A stretch of 64,000 nt of DNA from JAUIAI01 sp963732405 (GTDB lineage Bacteria; Pseudomonadota; Gammaproteobacteria; Burkholderiales; Burkholderiaceae_E). The position numbers were made by a program, and so were the translations under genes. The stretch spans positions 2,356,001 through 2,420,000 of the forward strand of contig CAVSZG010000001.1 of assembly GCA_963732405.1 (NCBI GenBank), given 5' to 3'. Below the pieces are notes generated by a model, which had not been told where the DNA came from, ran no database searches, and saw only the letters and a list, made by a program, of their open reading frames with translations. Below are positions 26,570 through 35,385 of this stretch, piece by piece; position 1 is the first letter of the stretch, and every line of letters begins with the position of its first letter.

Positions 26570-28090
26570 ATGATCTATGACGCCCCCGGCACCAGCGGTG
26601 CCAAAGTCGCCTTCAAGGCCAGATACGACAATTTCATTGGCGGCCAGTGGGTGGCCCCCGTCAGTGGCCAGTACTTCGATGTGATCACGCCGACCACCGG
26701 CCGGGTCTACACCCAGGCTGCACGCTCCGGCGAGGCCGATATCCAACTGGCGCTCGACGCCGCGCATGCCGCGGCGGATGCCTGGGGCAGAACACCGGCG
26801 GCGGATCGTGCGAATGTCTTGTTGAAGATTGCCGACCGGATCGAAGCCAATCTGGAGAAGCTCGCCTATGCCGAGACCGTTGATAACGGCAAGGCCATTC
26901 GCGAAACACTCAATGCCGACATTCCCCTGACAGTCGACCACTTTCGCTACTTCGCCGGCTGCCTTCGTGCGCAGGAGGGCGGTATCAGCGAGATCGACGA
27001 ATCGACGATCGCTTACCACATCCAGGAGCCGCTGGGCGTCGTGGGTCAGATCATCCCGTGGAACTTCCCGATTCTGATGGCCGCGTGGAAACTGGCGCCA
27101 GCGCTGGGCGCTGGTAATTGCGTCGTGCTCAAGCCCGCCGAGTCGACACCGGTCAGCCTGCTGGTGCTGGTCGAACTGATCGCCGACCTGTTGCCTCCCG
27201 GCGTGCTGAACATCGTCAATGGTTTCGGCCGCGAGGCCGGACTGCCGCTGGCCAGCAGCAAGCGCATCGCAAAAATCGCCTTCACCGGATCGACCAGCAC
27301 GGGTCGGGTGATCGCCCAGGCGGCGGCCAACAACCTGATTCCGGCCACCCTGGAACTCGGCGGCAAGTCACCCAATATTTTCTTCGCCGATGTGATGGAC
27401 AAGGATGACGCTTTCCTGGACAAGGCGATTGAAGGCCTGGTGTTGTTCGCATTCAATCAGGGCGAGGTCTGCACCTGCCCCAGCCGTGCCTTGATTCAGG
27501 AATCGATCTACGACCGCTTCATGGCGCGTGTGCTCGACCGAGTGGCGGCGATCAAGCACGGCAATCCGCTGGATTCGGACACCATGATGGGCGCGCAGGC
27601 TTCGAAGGAGCAGATGACGAAGATCCTCTCGTATCTGGACCTTGGCAAGCAGGAAGGCGCGCAAGTGCTGGCCGGTGGCCGGCAGGCCCACCTGCCGGGC
27701 GAACTGGAAGGGGGGTACTACATCCAGCCCACCCTGTTCAAGGGCCACAACAAGATGCGCATTTTCCAGGAGGAGATCTTCGGTCCTGTGCTGGCGGTGA
27801 CCACGTTCAAGGACGAAGCCGAGGCACTCGCGATTGCCAACGACACGCTCTACGGTCTGGGCGCCGGTGTCTGGAGTCGCAACGGCAATGTGGCCTATCG
27901 GATGGGCCGGGCGATCAAGGCCGGGCGGGTCTGGACCAATTGTTATCACGCCTATCCGGCACACGCGGCATTCGGCGGCTACAAGGAATCGGGTATCGGT
28001 CGTGAGACCCACAAGATGATGCTCGACCACTATCAGCAGACCAAGAATCTGCTGGTCAGCTACAGCGAGAACAAGCTCGGCTTCTTCTAG
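26570..28090 (+). CDS. NAD-dependent aldehyde dehydrogenase (AcoD/AldB/ExaC-type)
   Basis: A 506-residue ALDH. Catalytic residues are visible: the Asn-containing PWNFPILMAAWKLAPAL, the general base Glu in LELGGKSPN and the nucleophile Cys in NQGEVCTCPSRA; the NAD-loop GSTSTG is present. Sequence and length match acetaldehyde dehydrogenases of the AcoD/ExaC group (N-terminal FKARYDNFIGGQWVAPV). GAGGAAG precedes the ATG. Expression should depend on sigma-54 and the divergent AcoR-like activator. It oxidises short aldehydes to acids; acetaldehyde is the best guess. Its 3' end overlaps the convergent acyl-CoA dehydrogenase by 4 bases. Confidence 0.94.
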   Translation: MIYDAPGTSGAKVAFKARYDNFIGGQWVAPVSGQYFDVITPTTGRVYTQAARSGEADIQLALDAAHAAADAWGRTPAADRANVLLKIADRIEANLEKLAYAETVDNGKAIRETLNADIPLTVDHFRYFAGCLRAQEGGISEIDESTIAYHIQEPLGVVGQIIPWNFPILMAAWKLAPALGAGNCVVLKPAESTPVSLLVLVELIADLLPPGVLNIVNGFGREAGLPLASSKRIAKIAFTGSTSTGRVIAQAAANNLIPATLELGGKSPNIFFADVMDKDDAFLDKAIEGLVLFAFNQGEVCTCPSRALIQESIYDRFMARVLDRVAAIKHGNPLDSDTMMGAQASKEQMTKILSYLDLGKQEGAQVLAGGRQAHLPGELEGGYYIQPTLFKGHNKMRIFQEEIFGPVLAVTTFKDEAEALAIANDTLYGLGAGVWSRNGNVAYRMGRAIKAGRVWTNCYHAYPAHAAFGGYKESGIGRETHKMMLDHYQQTKNLLVSYSENKLGFF

Positions 28091-29244
28091 ACCGGGTCGG
28101 TCGGTCGCAGGCCTTTGGCAACGCGCTCGAGCAACATTTCGGTCGATCCGTCGGTCAGTGTTGCGACCTGGGCGCTCGCCAGATGGCGCAGAAAGGGATG
28201 TTGATCGCGCAGCCCTTCGGCGCCCATCGCGTGCATCAGGGCGGCGATATGGCGGCCCGCCATGGTTGTGGCGAAAATCTTGGCCTGGGCGGCCGCCATC
28301 TGGCTGTCGCGTCCCTCGACGATGCACTGTGCCGCAGACTCGACCAGCAATCGCGCTGCCTGCAGATCGACGGCAGCTTGCGCCAACTGCCAGCGCCAGC
28401 CCTGATGGTGGTGCAACGCCTGGCCGAATGTCTGTCGGTGTTCGCCAAAGTCGGCGGCCACCTGCAGACACTCGGCAACCATGCCGCAGCACATGGCGGC
28501 CACATAGGTTCGCGCGCCATTGATTGAATGGAGTGCGGCCAGGAAGGCCTTCCCAGGCCGATGCAGCATTTCATCCGCAGTGGCACGATAACGCGCCAGG
28601 CGGAAGCCGCCTGCGTCGATGCCAGCGGCCGCCGTGGTCCCGGCCGCCGGACTGCGGATGAATCCCTCGCGCCGGCCGTCGATCACAAAGGCCGCGATGC
28701 CGCGCGCACCGGCACCGGGATCGGTCTGGGCGTAGACCAGCACGATGTCGGCATGGGTGGCATTAATGATCCAGGCCTTTTCACCATCGAGCTGCCATGC
28801 CTGGCCATCGCGAGTGGCGCGTGTGGTGATCGCGCCGAAGTCCGATCCGGCTCCGGGTTCGGTCAGTGCGGTGCAGCCGCTTCGTTCGCCCGAGAGCAGG
28901 CTCGGGACGTAGCGCCGCGCGAGCTCGGGCGGTGCCGAACGGGCCAGGTGATTGGCCACGTTGTGGGTGTTGATCAGCGACATGGCCAGGCCGAAATCTG
29001 CCGCCGCCAGGATCTCGGCCACGCGCCACTTGCAGTCAAAGGACAGGCCCCGGCCACCATGGGCGAGCGGCACTTCCAGGCCGAGCAATCCGGCGCTGGC
29101 GGCCGCCTGTCGAACGCCTCGTGAGTCAATGGCGGGCGTTGCCGCCCGCTCGGCCAGGTGTGGCCGAATCCATTGTTCGACGAATGTCGTCGTGTCCTGA
29201 ATGGTCTGCTGCTCGAGGGCTGAAAGCTGGGTCATGGCGGTCAT
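28087..29244 (-). CDS. acyl-CoA dehydrogenase family protein, atypical active site
   Basis: A 385-residue flavoprotein with ACAD hallmarks: LTEPGAGSDFGAITTRATRD and GEKAWIINATHADIVLVYAQ in the middle domain and a C-terminal helical bundle. The catalytic Glu usually found in Y-E-G-T/S appears as TDGSTEML, so Asp replaces Glu, and the isovaleryl-type alternative Glu in the L-E-R motif is also not evident (NGARTYVA). It may therefore act on an unusual substrate or not be a classical dehydrogenase. It starts 2 bases after the GntR stop, forming an operon with it and the arylmalonate-decarboxylase-like gene. Confidence 0.85.
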   Translation of the reverse strand: MTAMTQLSALEQQTIQDTTTFVEQWIRPHLAERAATPAIDSRGVRQAAASAGLLGLEVPLAHGGRGLSFDCKWRVAEILAAADFGLAMSLINTHNVANHLARSAPPELARRYVPSLLSGERSGCTALTEPGAGSDFGAITTRATRDGQAWQLDGEKAWIINATHADIVLVYAQTDPGAGARGIAAFVIDGRREGFIRSPAAGTTAAAGIDAGGFRLARYRATADEMLHRPGKAFLAALHSINGARTYVAAMCCGMVAECLQVAADFGEHRQTFGQALHHHQGWRWQLAQAAVDLQAARLLVESAAQCIVEGRDSQMAAAQAKIFATTMAGRHIAALMHAMGAEGLRDQHPFLRHLASAQVATLTDGSTEMLLERVAKGLRPTDPV

Positions 29245-29246
29245 CG

Positions 29247-29963
29247 TCACTCGCGAAAAATGGCTTCCAGATCGACCTCGCTGATCCCCGGTTCGAGTTT
29301 GAGGCTGCCCTCGATATGCTCCAGATGCTCGAGCATCAAGGCCTGGGCCCGGGGCAGGTCGCGATGCGCGATCGCCTCGATGATCTGATGGTGCTCGTCG
29401 GCGCGGCAACTGGTGGCGGTGGGTGCATCGTACAAAAAGATGATCAGACAGGTGAGTGATGAGAGCTCGCGCATATGGCGCGCCAGCGCGGTATTGCCCG
29501 CCATCTCGGCGAGCAAGGTATGAAAGCTGCCAGACAGGCGCACGATCGCGCGCCTGTCATCGCGTCGGCGCGCATCCTGCTCCAGCGCTGCGTGTTCACG
29601 CAGTCGTGCCACGCGCTCGGGCGTCAGGGTCTCGATGAGCCGGCGCAGCACGGCCGGTTCGATGAGCCGCCGCGCCTCGAAGACATCGATTGCCTGCTCG
29701 ATCGTCGGGCTGGCCACATAGGCGCCACGTTGCGGCACGATCTCCACGATCTGTTCATGGGCGAGTCGGGCAAGCACCTCGCGCACGCGTGCGCGGCTGA
29801 CGGTAAAGATGTCGGCCAGGCGCTCCTCGACCAGCTTGGTTCCCGGATGCAGTCGATGTTCCAGAATGGCGGTGTAGATGCGCTCGTAAATTGCATCATG
29901 CCGGTTCTCGCGTTCCAGGCGGGCAAGCACCGTTGATTTGCGGGGAGTGCGCGGGGTGGTCAT
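29247..29963 (-). CDS. GntR-family (FadR/FCD) transcriptional regulator
   Basis: A 238-residue regulator. The N-terminal winged helix reads IYERIYTAILEHRLHPGTKL, LADIFTVSRARVREVLARL and IVEIVPQRGAYVASP; the C-terminal FCD domain is helical, with probable metal ligands in SGSFHTLLAEMAGN and DEHHQIIEAI. It sits between the decarboxylase-like and acyl-CoA dehydrogenase genes. The divergent promoter 0.8 kb upstream has two TGTCGACA palindromes, a good size and type for FCD-GntR binding, so it probably controls both arms of the cluster. Confidence 0.92.
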   Translation of the reverse strand: MTTPRTPRKSTVLARLERENRHDAIYERIYTAILEHRLHPGTKLVEERLADIFTVSRARVREVLARLAHEQIVEIVPQRGAYVASPTIEQAIDVFEARRLIEPAVLRRLIETLTPERVARLREHAALEQDARRRDDRRAIVRLSGSFHTLLAEMAGNTALARHMRELSSLTCLIIFLYDAPTATSCRADEHHQIIEAIAHRDLPRAQALMLEHLEHIEGSLKLEPGISEVDLEAIFRE

Positions 29964-29996
29964 GACACGATTCTAGGCGGTGTGCGCCTGAGGCAT

Positions 29997-30734
29997 TCAA
30001 TGCCAGGCGAACAGGCGGCCCCAGCCCTTGATCTGCGACGGATCAGCATCGGCTGCGCGCAGCGCGCCCCAGACTGTCGTGCTCACTGTATCCAGGAGCG
30101 GGACGTCGAAGTCGGCCTCCACGGCCTGGGCCAGGGGCGCCGCGCGCAGATTGGTGCAGTAGGTGGTCATGGCCTGGGGCCGACGGTCAGCCGGTACGTC
30201 GGCGACCTCACGCATCATGCCCAGCAGGGTGGCGGGTTCGACCAGCGCGAAATCGTGATTCACGCAGATGTCCAGGTGGCGCTCGGCGATGACTTCGACG
30301 CCTTCGCGCCGATAGTTGTCGATGATGCGTTGCTGCACGTCTGCCGTATAGGGTGTGAGCAGTGCCAGGCGGCGAACGCCGGCAAGAGTCAACAATTCGT
30401 TGAGCGCAAGCACTGCCGTGGTGGCAACGATGCCGGTGCGCTCCCGGATGCGCTCGCACAGTCGCCGGTCGGCGTCGAAGCCCAGCCAACCGGCCGCGGT
30501 GCCACTCCAGGCGATGACATCGACCCGGGCATCCGCGAGCAGTTCGGCCGCGGCCAGGATCTTGCTGTCGTCGAATTGTCCGAGCGCCCGGTCGTTCAGG
30601 GCGATTTCCGTGACCGTGAATCGCGAAAAATGGGCACTGCAACCCGGAATGGAGGCGACCAGCGCGCTGGTCAGTGGCTCCAGGGCGGTGTTGGACGAGG
30701 GGGTCAGCACACCAAGGCGGATCGGGCGGGTCAT
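29997..30734 (-). CDS. arylmalonate decarboxylase / maleate isomerase-family protein
   Basis: A 245-residue member of the Asp/Glu racemase superfamily, closest in layout to arylmalonate decarboxylase and maleate isomerase: IRLGVLTPSSNTALEP at the start, VDVIAWSGTAAGWLG around the first active-site position, and TTYCTNLRAAPLAQAVE around the second. The first Cys of racemases and isomerases is Gly here, while the second Cys is kept. This is the pattern of arylmalonate decarboxylase (Gly74/Cys188), which favours decarboxylation over isomerisation. The start at 30734 follows GGAG by 8 bases. First gene of an operon with GntR and the acyl-CoA dehydrogenase. Confidence 0.8.
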   Translation of the reverse strand: MTRPIRLGVLTPSSNTALEPLTSALVASIPGCSAHFSRFTVTEIALNDRALGQFDDSKILAAAELLADARVDVIAWSGTAAGWLGFDADRRLCERIRERTGIVATTAVLALNELLTLAGVRRLALLTPYTADVQQRIIDNYRREGVEVIAERHLDICVNHDFALVEPATLLGMMREVADVPADRRPQAMTTYCTNLRAAPLAQAVEADFDVPLLDTVSTTVWGALRAADADPSQIKGWGRLFAWH

Positions 30735-30779
30735 GGGCGGTCTCCAGGGGTCGACGGTCGATGATGCTATGCCGATTGT

Positions 30780-30799
30780 TGTCGACAGCAATGTCGACA
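30780..30799. promoter_or_regulatory. paired TGTCGACA palindromes, likely GntR operator
   Basis: The 8-base palindrome TGTCGACA occurs at 30780-30787 and 30792-30799, 12 bases centre to centre. It lies 46 bases upstream of the start of the minus-strand operon that encodes a GntR/FCD regulator, in the shared divergent promoter region. Confidence 0.65.
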
Positions 30800-30920
30800 G
30801 TATTGCATCATCGTCGCCTGGCATGCATCATGCGTTAAGCGTGAGCACAAGCGCCTGATCAGGCACCCATGGTTCAAGATGGTGCCCAGGCCCCGAAACG
30901 CACCAGGGAGGATCAAAATG

Positions 30921-30939
30921 TTGGCAATACTGTTGCCAA
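30921..30939. promoter_or_regulatory. inverted repeat upstream of the hydantoinase operon
   Basis: TTGGCAA and TTGCCAA flank a 5-base centre (TACTG), 35 bases before the start codon of the dihydropyrimidinase-like gene. Position and symmetry fit an operator; the protein that binds is unknown. Confidence 0.55.
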
Positions 30940-30973
30940 TCATGCCCGCAAACGGGGCGAAAGGTGATCGCCG

Positions 30974-32395
30974 ATGAGTGCCGAGGCCCTCGATCTGGTC
31001 GTGCGTCGTGCGCGCGTGGCGACCGCCAGCGATGTCTTCGAGGCCGATATCGGTATCGTGGACGGGCGGATCGTCATGCTGGGCACGCGGCTGCCGGCGG
31101 CGGTCCGTGAGATCGATGCGGCCGGCCGGGTGGTGACACCGGGCGGCGTGGATGCCCATTGCCATCTCGATCAGCCGATGGAGCCGCCGGTGCGCATGGC
31201 CGACGGTTTCGACAGTGGAACCCGCTCGGCGGCCTGCGGCGGCACGACCACGGTGATTCCCTTCGCCGCGCAGCGCAAGGGCGGGTCGCTGCGCGAGGCA
31301 GTCGACGACTATCATCGGCGCGCCCACGGACAGGCCCATGTCGACTATGCCTTCCATCTGATCGTCAGCGATCCCACGCCGGCGGTACTCAACGAGGAAC
31401 TGCCGGCGCTGATCGCCGAGGGCTACACCTCGTTCAAGCTCTACATGACGTATGACGACCTGAAGCTGGACGATGCCCAGGTGCTGGATGTGCTCGCGGT
31501 GGCACGCGCCCACGGCGCGATGGCGATGGTCCATGCCGAGAATGCCGATGCCATTGAATGGCTCACGCGCCGGCTAGAGGCCGCTGGCCGCACGGCGCCG
31601 TTCTGGCATGCGCATTCGCGGCCCATGCTCGTGGAACGCGAGGCCACGCATCGGGCCATCGCGCTGTCGCAACTGGTCGATGTGCCGATTCTCATTGTTC
31701 ATGTCTCGGGTCGCGAAGCGGTCGAGCAGATCCGGTGGGCACGCGCCCATGGGCTGACGATTTATGCCGAGACCTGCCCGCAGTATCTGTTTCTGACCGC
31801 CGAGGATCTGGGTATCGACGGCAGCTACGACGGTGCCCGTTGCGTGTGCAGCCCCCCGCCGCGAGACCAGCGCAATCAACAGATTATCTGGGATGGCCTG
31901 GCCGATGGTTTGTTCACGGTGCTGTCATCCGATCATGCGCCGTTTCGATACGATTCGCCCGAGGGCAAACACCCGGGCGGGCAGCAGGTGGCGTTTCGCC
32001 ACATACCCAATGGCATTCCGGGTCTGGAGACCCGGCTACCCCTGTTGTATTCCGAAGGCGTGCTTGGCGGGCGCATCACGCTGGAAAAATTCGTCGAGCT
32101 CACGGCCACCAATCCGGCCAAGGCCTACGGCTTGCATCCGCGCAAGGGCACGATCGCGCCCGGTGCCGACGCCGATCTGGTGATCTGGGATGAGCGCGAT
32201 TTCGTGCTCGACAATGCCCATCTGCATCACGACGTGGACTACACGCCGTATGCGGGCACCCGTCTGCGGGCCTGGCCGGCGATGACGCTGGCTGGTGGCC
32301 AGATCGTCTGGGACGGACAAAGCTTTCATCCCCGCAAAGGTCAGGGCCGCTTCCTGCGCTGCGGTCCACCCACGCTGCGGCCCCGGCCGCGGTGA
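30974..32395 (+). CDS. dihydropyrimidinase / D-hydantoinase-family cyclic amidohydrolase
   Basis: A 473-residue dinuclear-zinc hydrolase that opens cyclic amides such as dihydropyrimidines, hydantoins or related ureides. All metal ligands are visible: His62 and His64 in DAHCHLDQ, carboxylated Lys155 in TSFKLYMTY with catalytic Tyr160, His187 in HAEN, His243 in HVSG and Asp320 in SSDHAPF. The ribosome binding site AAGGTGA is 6 bases upstream. It begins a plus-strand operon with a TRAP transporter and an amidase and is divergent from the AMDase-like/GntR operon. The true substrate cannot be read from the sequence. Confidence 0.9.
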   Translation: MSAEALDLVVRRARVATASDVFEADIGIVDGRIVMLGTRLPAAVREIDAAGRVVTPGGVDAHCHLDQPMEPPVRMADGFDSGTRSAACGGTTTVIPFAAQRKGGSLREAVDDYHRRAHGQAHVDYAFHLIVSDPTPAVLNEELPALIAEGYTSFKLYMTYDDLKLDDAQVLDVLAVARAHGAMAMVHAENADAIEWLTRRLEAAGRTAPFWHAHSRPMLVEREATHRAIALSQLVDVPILIVHVSGREAVEQIRWARAHGLTIYAETCPQYLFLTAEDLGIDGSYDGARCVCSPPPRDQRNQQIIWDGLADGLFTVLSSDHAPFRYDSPEGKHPGGQQVAFRHIPNGIPGLETRLPLLYSEGVLGGRITLEKFVELTATNPAKAYGLHPRKGTIAPGADADLVIWDERDFVLDNAHLHHDVDYTPYAGTRLRAWPAMTLAGGQIVWDGQSFHPRKGQGRFLRCGPPTLRPRPR

Positions 32396-32429
32396 ATCCT
32401 GTCCTTTCATTCATCTCGAGGAGAACCCG

Positions 32430-33485
32430 ATGATTCGTACCGCCCCCTGGCGTCGCCCACTGATTGCCCTGGCTCTGGCTGCCGGCCTGGCCGCGCCGGC
32501 GCTTGCGCAGGAAAGAATCAAATGGAAGGCGGTCGGTCAGCCGGCCGCCACCGGCAAGGTTCAATCCAACAAGGAGAAGCCGTTTTTCGACGAATTCGCG
32601 CAGCGCACCGGACTGCCGATCGATGTCGATTACAAATCGAATGATCAACTCGGGCTGAAGGACACCGAGCAGTTACGCGTCATGAAGGCCGGCCTGTTCG
32701 ATATCGTGTCGCTGCGCGTGTCGCAGAATTCACGCGATGAGCCCACCTTGCTCGGCCTGGATCTGGTCGGAGCCGCGCCTGACTACGCCACGGCGCGCAA
32801 GGTCTACGACGCCTGGCTGGACACCCTCGACAAGCGGTTGCAGAAGCAGTTCCAGGTGAAGTTGCTCGGTGCCTGGCCCTTCGGTCCGCAGATCCTGTTC
32901 TGCAAGAAGCCCATCGCCAGTCTGGCCGATCTGAAAGGCCTGAAGGTGCGCGTCTATGATCAGAATCTGGCCAAGTTCATCGAAACAGTGGGCGGCACAC
33001 CGGTGCCCTTGAGCTTCGTCGATGTGCATCAGTCGCTCTCGCTCGGGGTGGTCGATTGCGCGATCACCGGCCCCAGTTCGGCCAACTCGTCGAATTGGCC
33101 CGAGGTCACGACGCATCAGTATCCCCTGGGTTTCCAGATGGCCTTCAATGGCTACGCGATCACGATGAAGGCCTGGAGCTCCCTCAATGCCGAGCAACAG
33201 GTTAAGCTCGCCGCCGCATTTACCACTCTGGTCGACGACATCTGGACTTATAGCGAGCAGCTGACCCAGGATGCCCTGAACTGCAACACCGGCAAGGAAC
33301 CCTGCACGACCGGCAAGAAATTCAGTCTGACACCGGTGGCCGTGACGCCGGCCGATATCGACAAGGTCCGTGGGGCGGTCGGCACGGTGTCGCTGCCCAC
33401 CTGGGCCGAGATCTGTGACAAGTCGAATCCGGGTTGCTCCGACACCTGGAAGGCCACGGTTGGCAAGGCCATCGGCGTGAAATGA
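32430..33485 (+). CDS. dctP: TRAP transporter substrate-binding protein (DctP family)
   Basis: A 351-residue periplasmic binding protein with a Sec signal (LIALALAAGLAAPALAQ). The DctP fold is shown by LRVMKAGLFDIVSLRVSQNS, DLKGLKVRVYDQNLAKFIET, GGTPVPLSFVDVHQSLSLG and VVDCAITGPSSANSSNWPEV. The C-terminal third has unusual cysteine pairs (NCNTGKEPCTTG; EICDKSNPGCSD), probably disulfides. GAGGAGA precedes the ATG. It is followed by the membrane subunits, so this is a complete TRAP importer; organic acids or N-carbamoyl compounds are likely cargo given the neighbours. Confidence 0.9.
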   Translation: MIRTAPWRRPLIALALAAGLAAPALAQERIKWKAVGQPAATGKVQSNKEKPFFDEFAQRTGLPIDVDYKSNDQLGLKDTEQLRVMKAGLFDIVSLRVSQNSRDEPTLLGLDLVGAAPDYATARKVYDAWLDTLDKRLQKQFQVKLLGAWPFGPQILFCKKPIASLADLKGLKVRVYDQNLAKFIETVGGTPVPLSFVDVHQSLSLGVVDCAITGPSSANSSNWPEVTTHQYPLGFQMAFNGYAITMKAWSSLNAEQQVKLAAAFTTLVDDIWTYSEQLTQDALNCNTGKEPCTTGKKFSLTPVAVTPADIDKVRGAVGTVSLPTWAEICDKSNPGCSDTWKATVGKAIGVK

Positions 33486-33492
33486 GGAACCG

Positions 33493-34080
33493 ATGAAAGC
33501 GCGCATCGAACAGTGGCTGGGCACGGCCTTCGGCCTGGTGTTTCTCGGTCTGGCGGGCGTGGTCACGGTCGAAACCGTGATGCGCAAGCTGTTCAATGTG
33601 TCGCTGCAAGGCGCTGATGAGCTCGGTGGTTATGCACTGGCGGTTGGCGCGACGCTGGGCTTCAGTCTGGCCTTGCTGGGCCGCTCGCATATCCGCGTCG
33701 ATGTCTTTCATGAACACTTTCCGCGATGGCTGCAACTGGCGCTCAACTGGTTGTCGGTGGTCAGCCTCGCGGCGCTGGCCCTGCTCATGGCCTGGCTGGC
33801 CTGGTTCGTGATTCAGGATACGCGCGCCTACCAGAGCGTGGCCCAGACCCCCTGGGCCACGCCATTGGTGTATCCGCAGTCAGTCTGGCTGATCGGCCTG
33901 ATGGTGTTCGGCGCGGTGGCCTTGTTCAGTGCGCTGCGCGTGACCTGGCTGGTGCTGCGTGGGCATAGCGAGCAAGTGCATCGCGATTACGGGCCGCGGT
34001 CTGCGCGCGATGAAGTCGATGAAGAACTTCAGGACCTTAAAGCGCGCGGTACATCCGCCACGGTGGAGTCCGGGCCATGA
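33493..34080 (+). CDS. dctQ: TRAP transporter small permease (DctQ family)
   Basis: A 195-residue inner-membrane protein with four predicted helices: FGLVFLGLAGVVTVETVMRK, DELGGYALAVGATLGFSLAL, LNWLSVVSLAALALLMAWLA and SVWLIGLMVFGAVALFSALR. The pattern G-A-D-E-L-G-G-Y and GRSHIRVDVF is typical of DctQ. The cytosolic C-terminus is unusually long and charged (about 40 residues). It starts 7 bases after the binding protein and overlaps the large permease by 4 bases (ATGA). Confidence 0.9.
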   Translation: MKARIEQWLGTAFGLVFLGLAGVVTVETVMRKLFNVSLQGADELGGYALAVGATLGFSLALLGRSHIRVDVFHEHFPRWLQLALNWLSVVSLAALALLMAWLAWFVIQDTRAYQSVAQTPWATPLVYPQSVWLIGLMVFGAVALFSALRVTWLVLRGHSEQVHRDYGPRSARDEVDEELQDLKARGTSATVESGP

Positions 34081-35378
34081 GCGTTACCTATGTGCTGGCT
34101 GGTTTCGCCGTCATGCTCGCGATGATGCTGCTGGGCCTGCCGATCGCGGTGTCGATGGCCACCGTAGGCATCGTGGGCGGCATGCTGGCCTACGGTATGC
34201 CATTCATGAATTCGATCGCGCCGGTGGTCTGGGGTGTGCACAACGACAATCTGCTCACTGCAATCCCGATGTTCGTGCTGATGGGCGAACTGTTGCTGCG
34301 CAGTGGCATTGCCGATCGCATGTTCGGCGCGCTGGCCGCCTGGCTCGGTCGACTGCCCGGTGGTCTGCTGCATACCGGCATCGGTTGCAGCGCGGTGTTT
34401 GCCGCGACCTCGGGCTCGTCAGTGGCCACTGCTGCCACCATCGGCACCGTGGCCCTGCCGTCCCTGCACCAGCGCGGTTATCCAATGCATCTGTCGCTGG
34501 GCTCGATCGCCGCCGGTGGCACCCTTGGGATTCTGATCCCTCCCTCGGTCAACATGATCGTCTACGGGTCGATTACCGACACGTCGATCGGCCAGTTGTT
34601 CATCGCCGGCATCGTGCCTGGCCTGTTGCTGACCGGCTGCTTCATGGCGTTCATCGTTGCCTACTCGCTGCTCACTGGCGACGCCCGGCGCGAACAGCCA
34701 GTGCCTTGGGCAACCCGCCTGCGTCTGCTCAAGGATCTGATCCCACCAGCGGTAGTCTTTTTCGTGGTCATGGGCAGTCTGTATGGCGGCATTGCCACCA
34801 CCACCGAGTCGGCGGCGCTGGGCGTGATGATTTCGCTGTTCTTCGCCTGGCGGGGCGCACGCCTGAGCTGGACGCTGTTGCAGCACTGTTTCATGCAGAC
34901 GGCCCGCACCAGCGGCATGATTCTGCTCATCATCACCATGGCCTTCGTGCTGAATCTGACGATCAGCCTGACCGGCGTGGCCGACACCATGACCCAGTGG
35001 GTCACCTCCTTCGGCCTGTCGGCCGTGCAGATGTTGCTGGTGCTGATCGTGTTCTACTTTGTGCTGGGCATGTTCATGGATGTGTTGTCCATGATGGTGG
35101 CCACCATTCCGATCACGTTTCCGATCGTCAGCCATCTCGGTGTCGATCCGGTATGGTTCGGCATCTTTATCGTGCTGATGTGCGAACTGGGTCTGATCAC
35201 ACCGCCCGTGGGCATGAATCTGTTCGTCGTCCATGGCATCCGCCCGGATGGCGGCGGTATTCGCGATGCCATGTGGGGTGCGGTTCCCTATGTGATCATC
35301 ATGCTGGCCTTCACCTTGCTGTTGATCGCCGTGCCCGGCATTGCCACCTGGCTGCCGGCGCAGATGCGCGCGGGATGA
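34077..35378 (+). CDS. dctM: TRAP transporter large permease (DctM family)
   Basis: A 433-residue polytopic inner-membrane subunit with about 12 helices. Diagnostic stretches include PMFVLMGELLLRSGIADRMF, HTGIGCSAVFAATSGSSVAT, GTLGILIPPSVNMIVYGSIT, ESAALGVMISLFFAWRG and ELGLITPPVGMNLFVVHGI. It uses the sodium gradient to import the ligand delivered by the DctP protein. Its start overlaps dctQ by 4 bases, and the downstream amidase starts 7 bases after its stop. Confidence 0.94.
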   Translation: MSVTYVLAGFAVMLAMMLLGLPIAVSMATVGIVGGMLAYGMPFMNSIAPVVWGVHNDNLLTAIPMFVLMGELLLRSGIADRMFGALAAWLGRLPGGLLHTGIGCSAVFAATSGSSVATAATIGTVALPSLHQRGYPMHLSLGSIAAGGTLGILIPPSVNMIVYGSITDTSIGQLFIAGIVPGLLLTGCFMAFIVAYSLLTGDARREQPVPWATRLRLLKDLIPPAVVFFVVMGSLYGGIATTTESAALGVMISLFFAWRGARLSWTLLQHCFMQTARTSGMILLIITMAFVLNLTISLTGVADTMTQWVTSFGLSAVQMLLVLIVFYFVLGMFMDVLSMMVATIPITFPIVSHLGVDPVWFGIFIVLMCELGLITPPVGMNLFVVHGIRPDGGGIRDAMWGAVPYVIIMLAFTLLLIAVPGIATWLPAQMRAG

Positions 35379-35385
35379 TCGCCGG

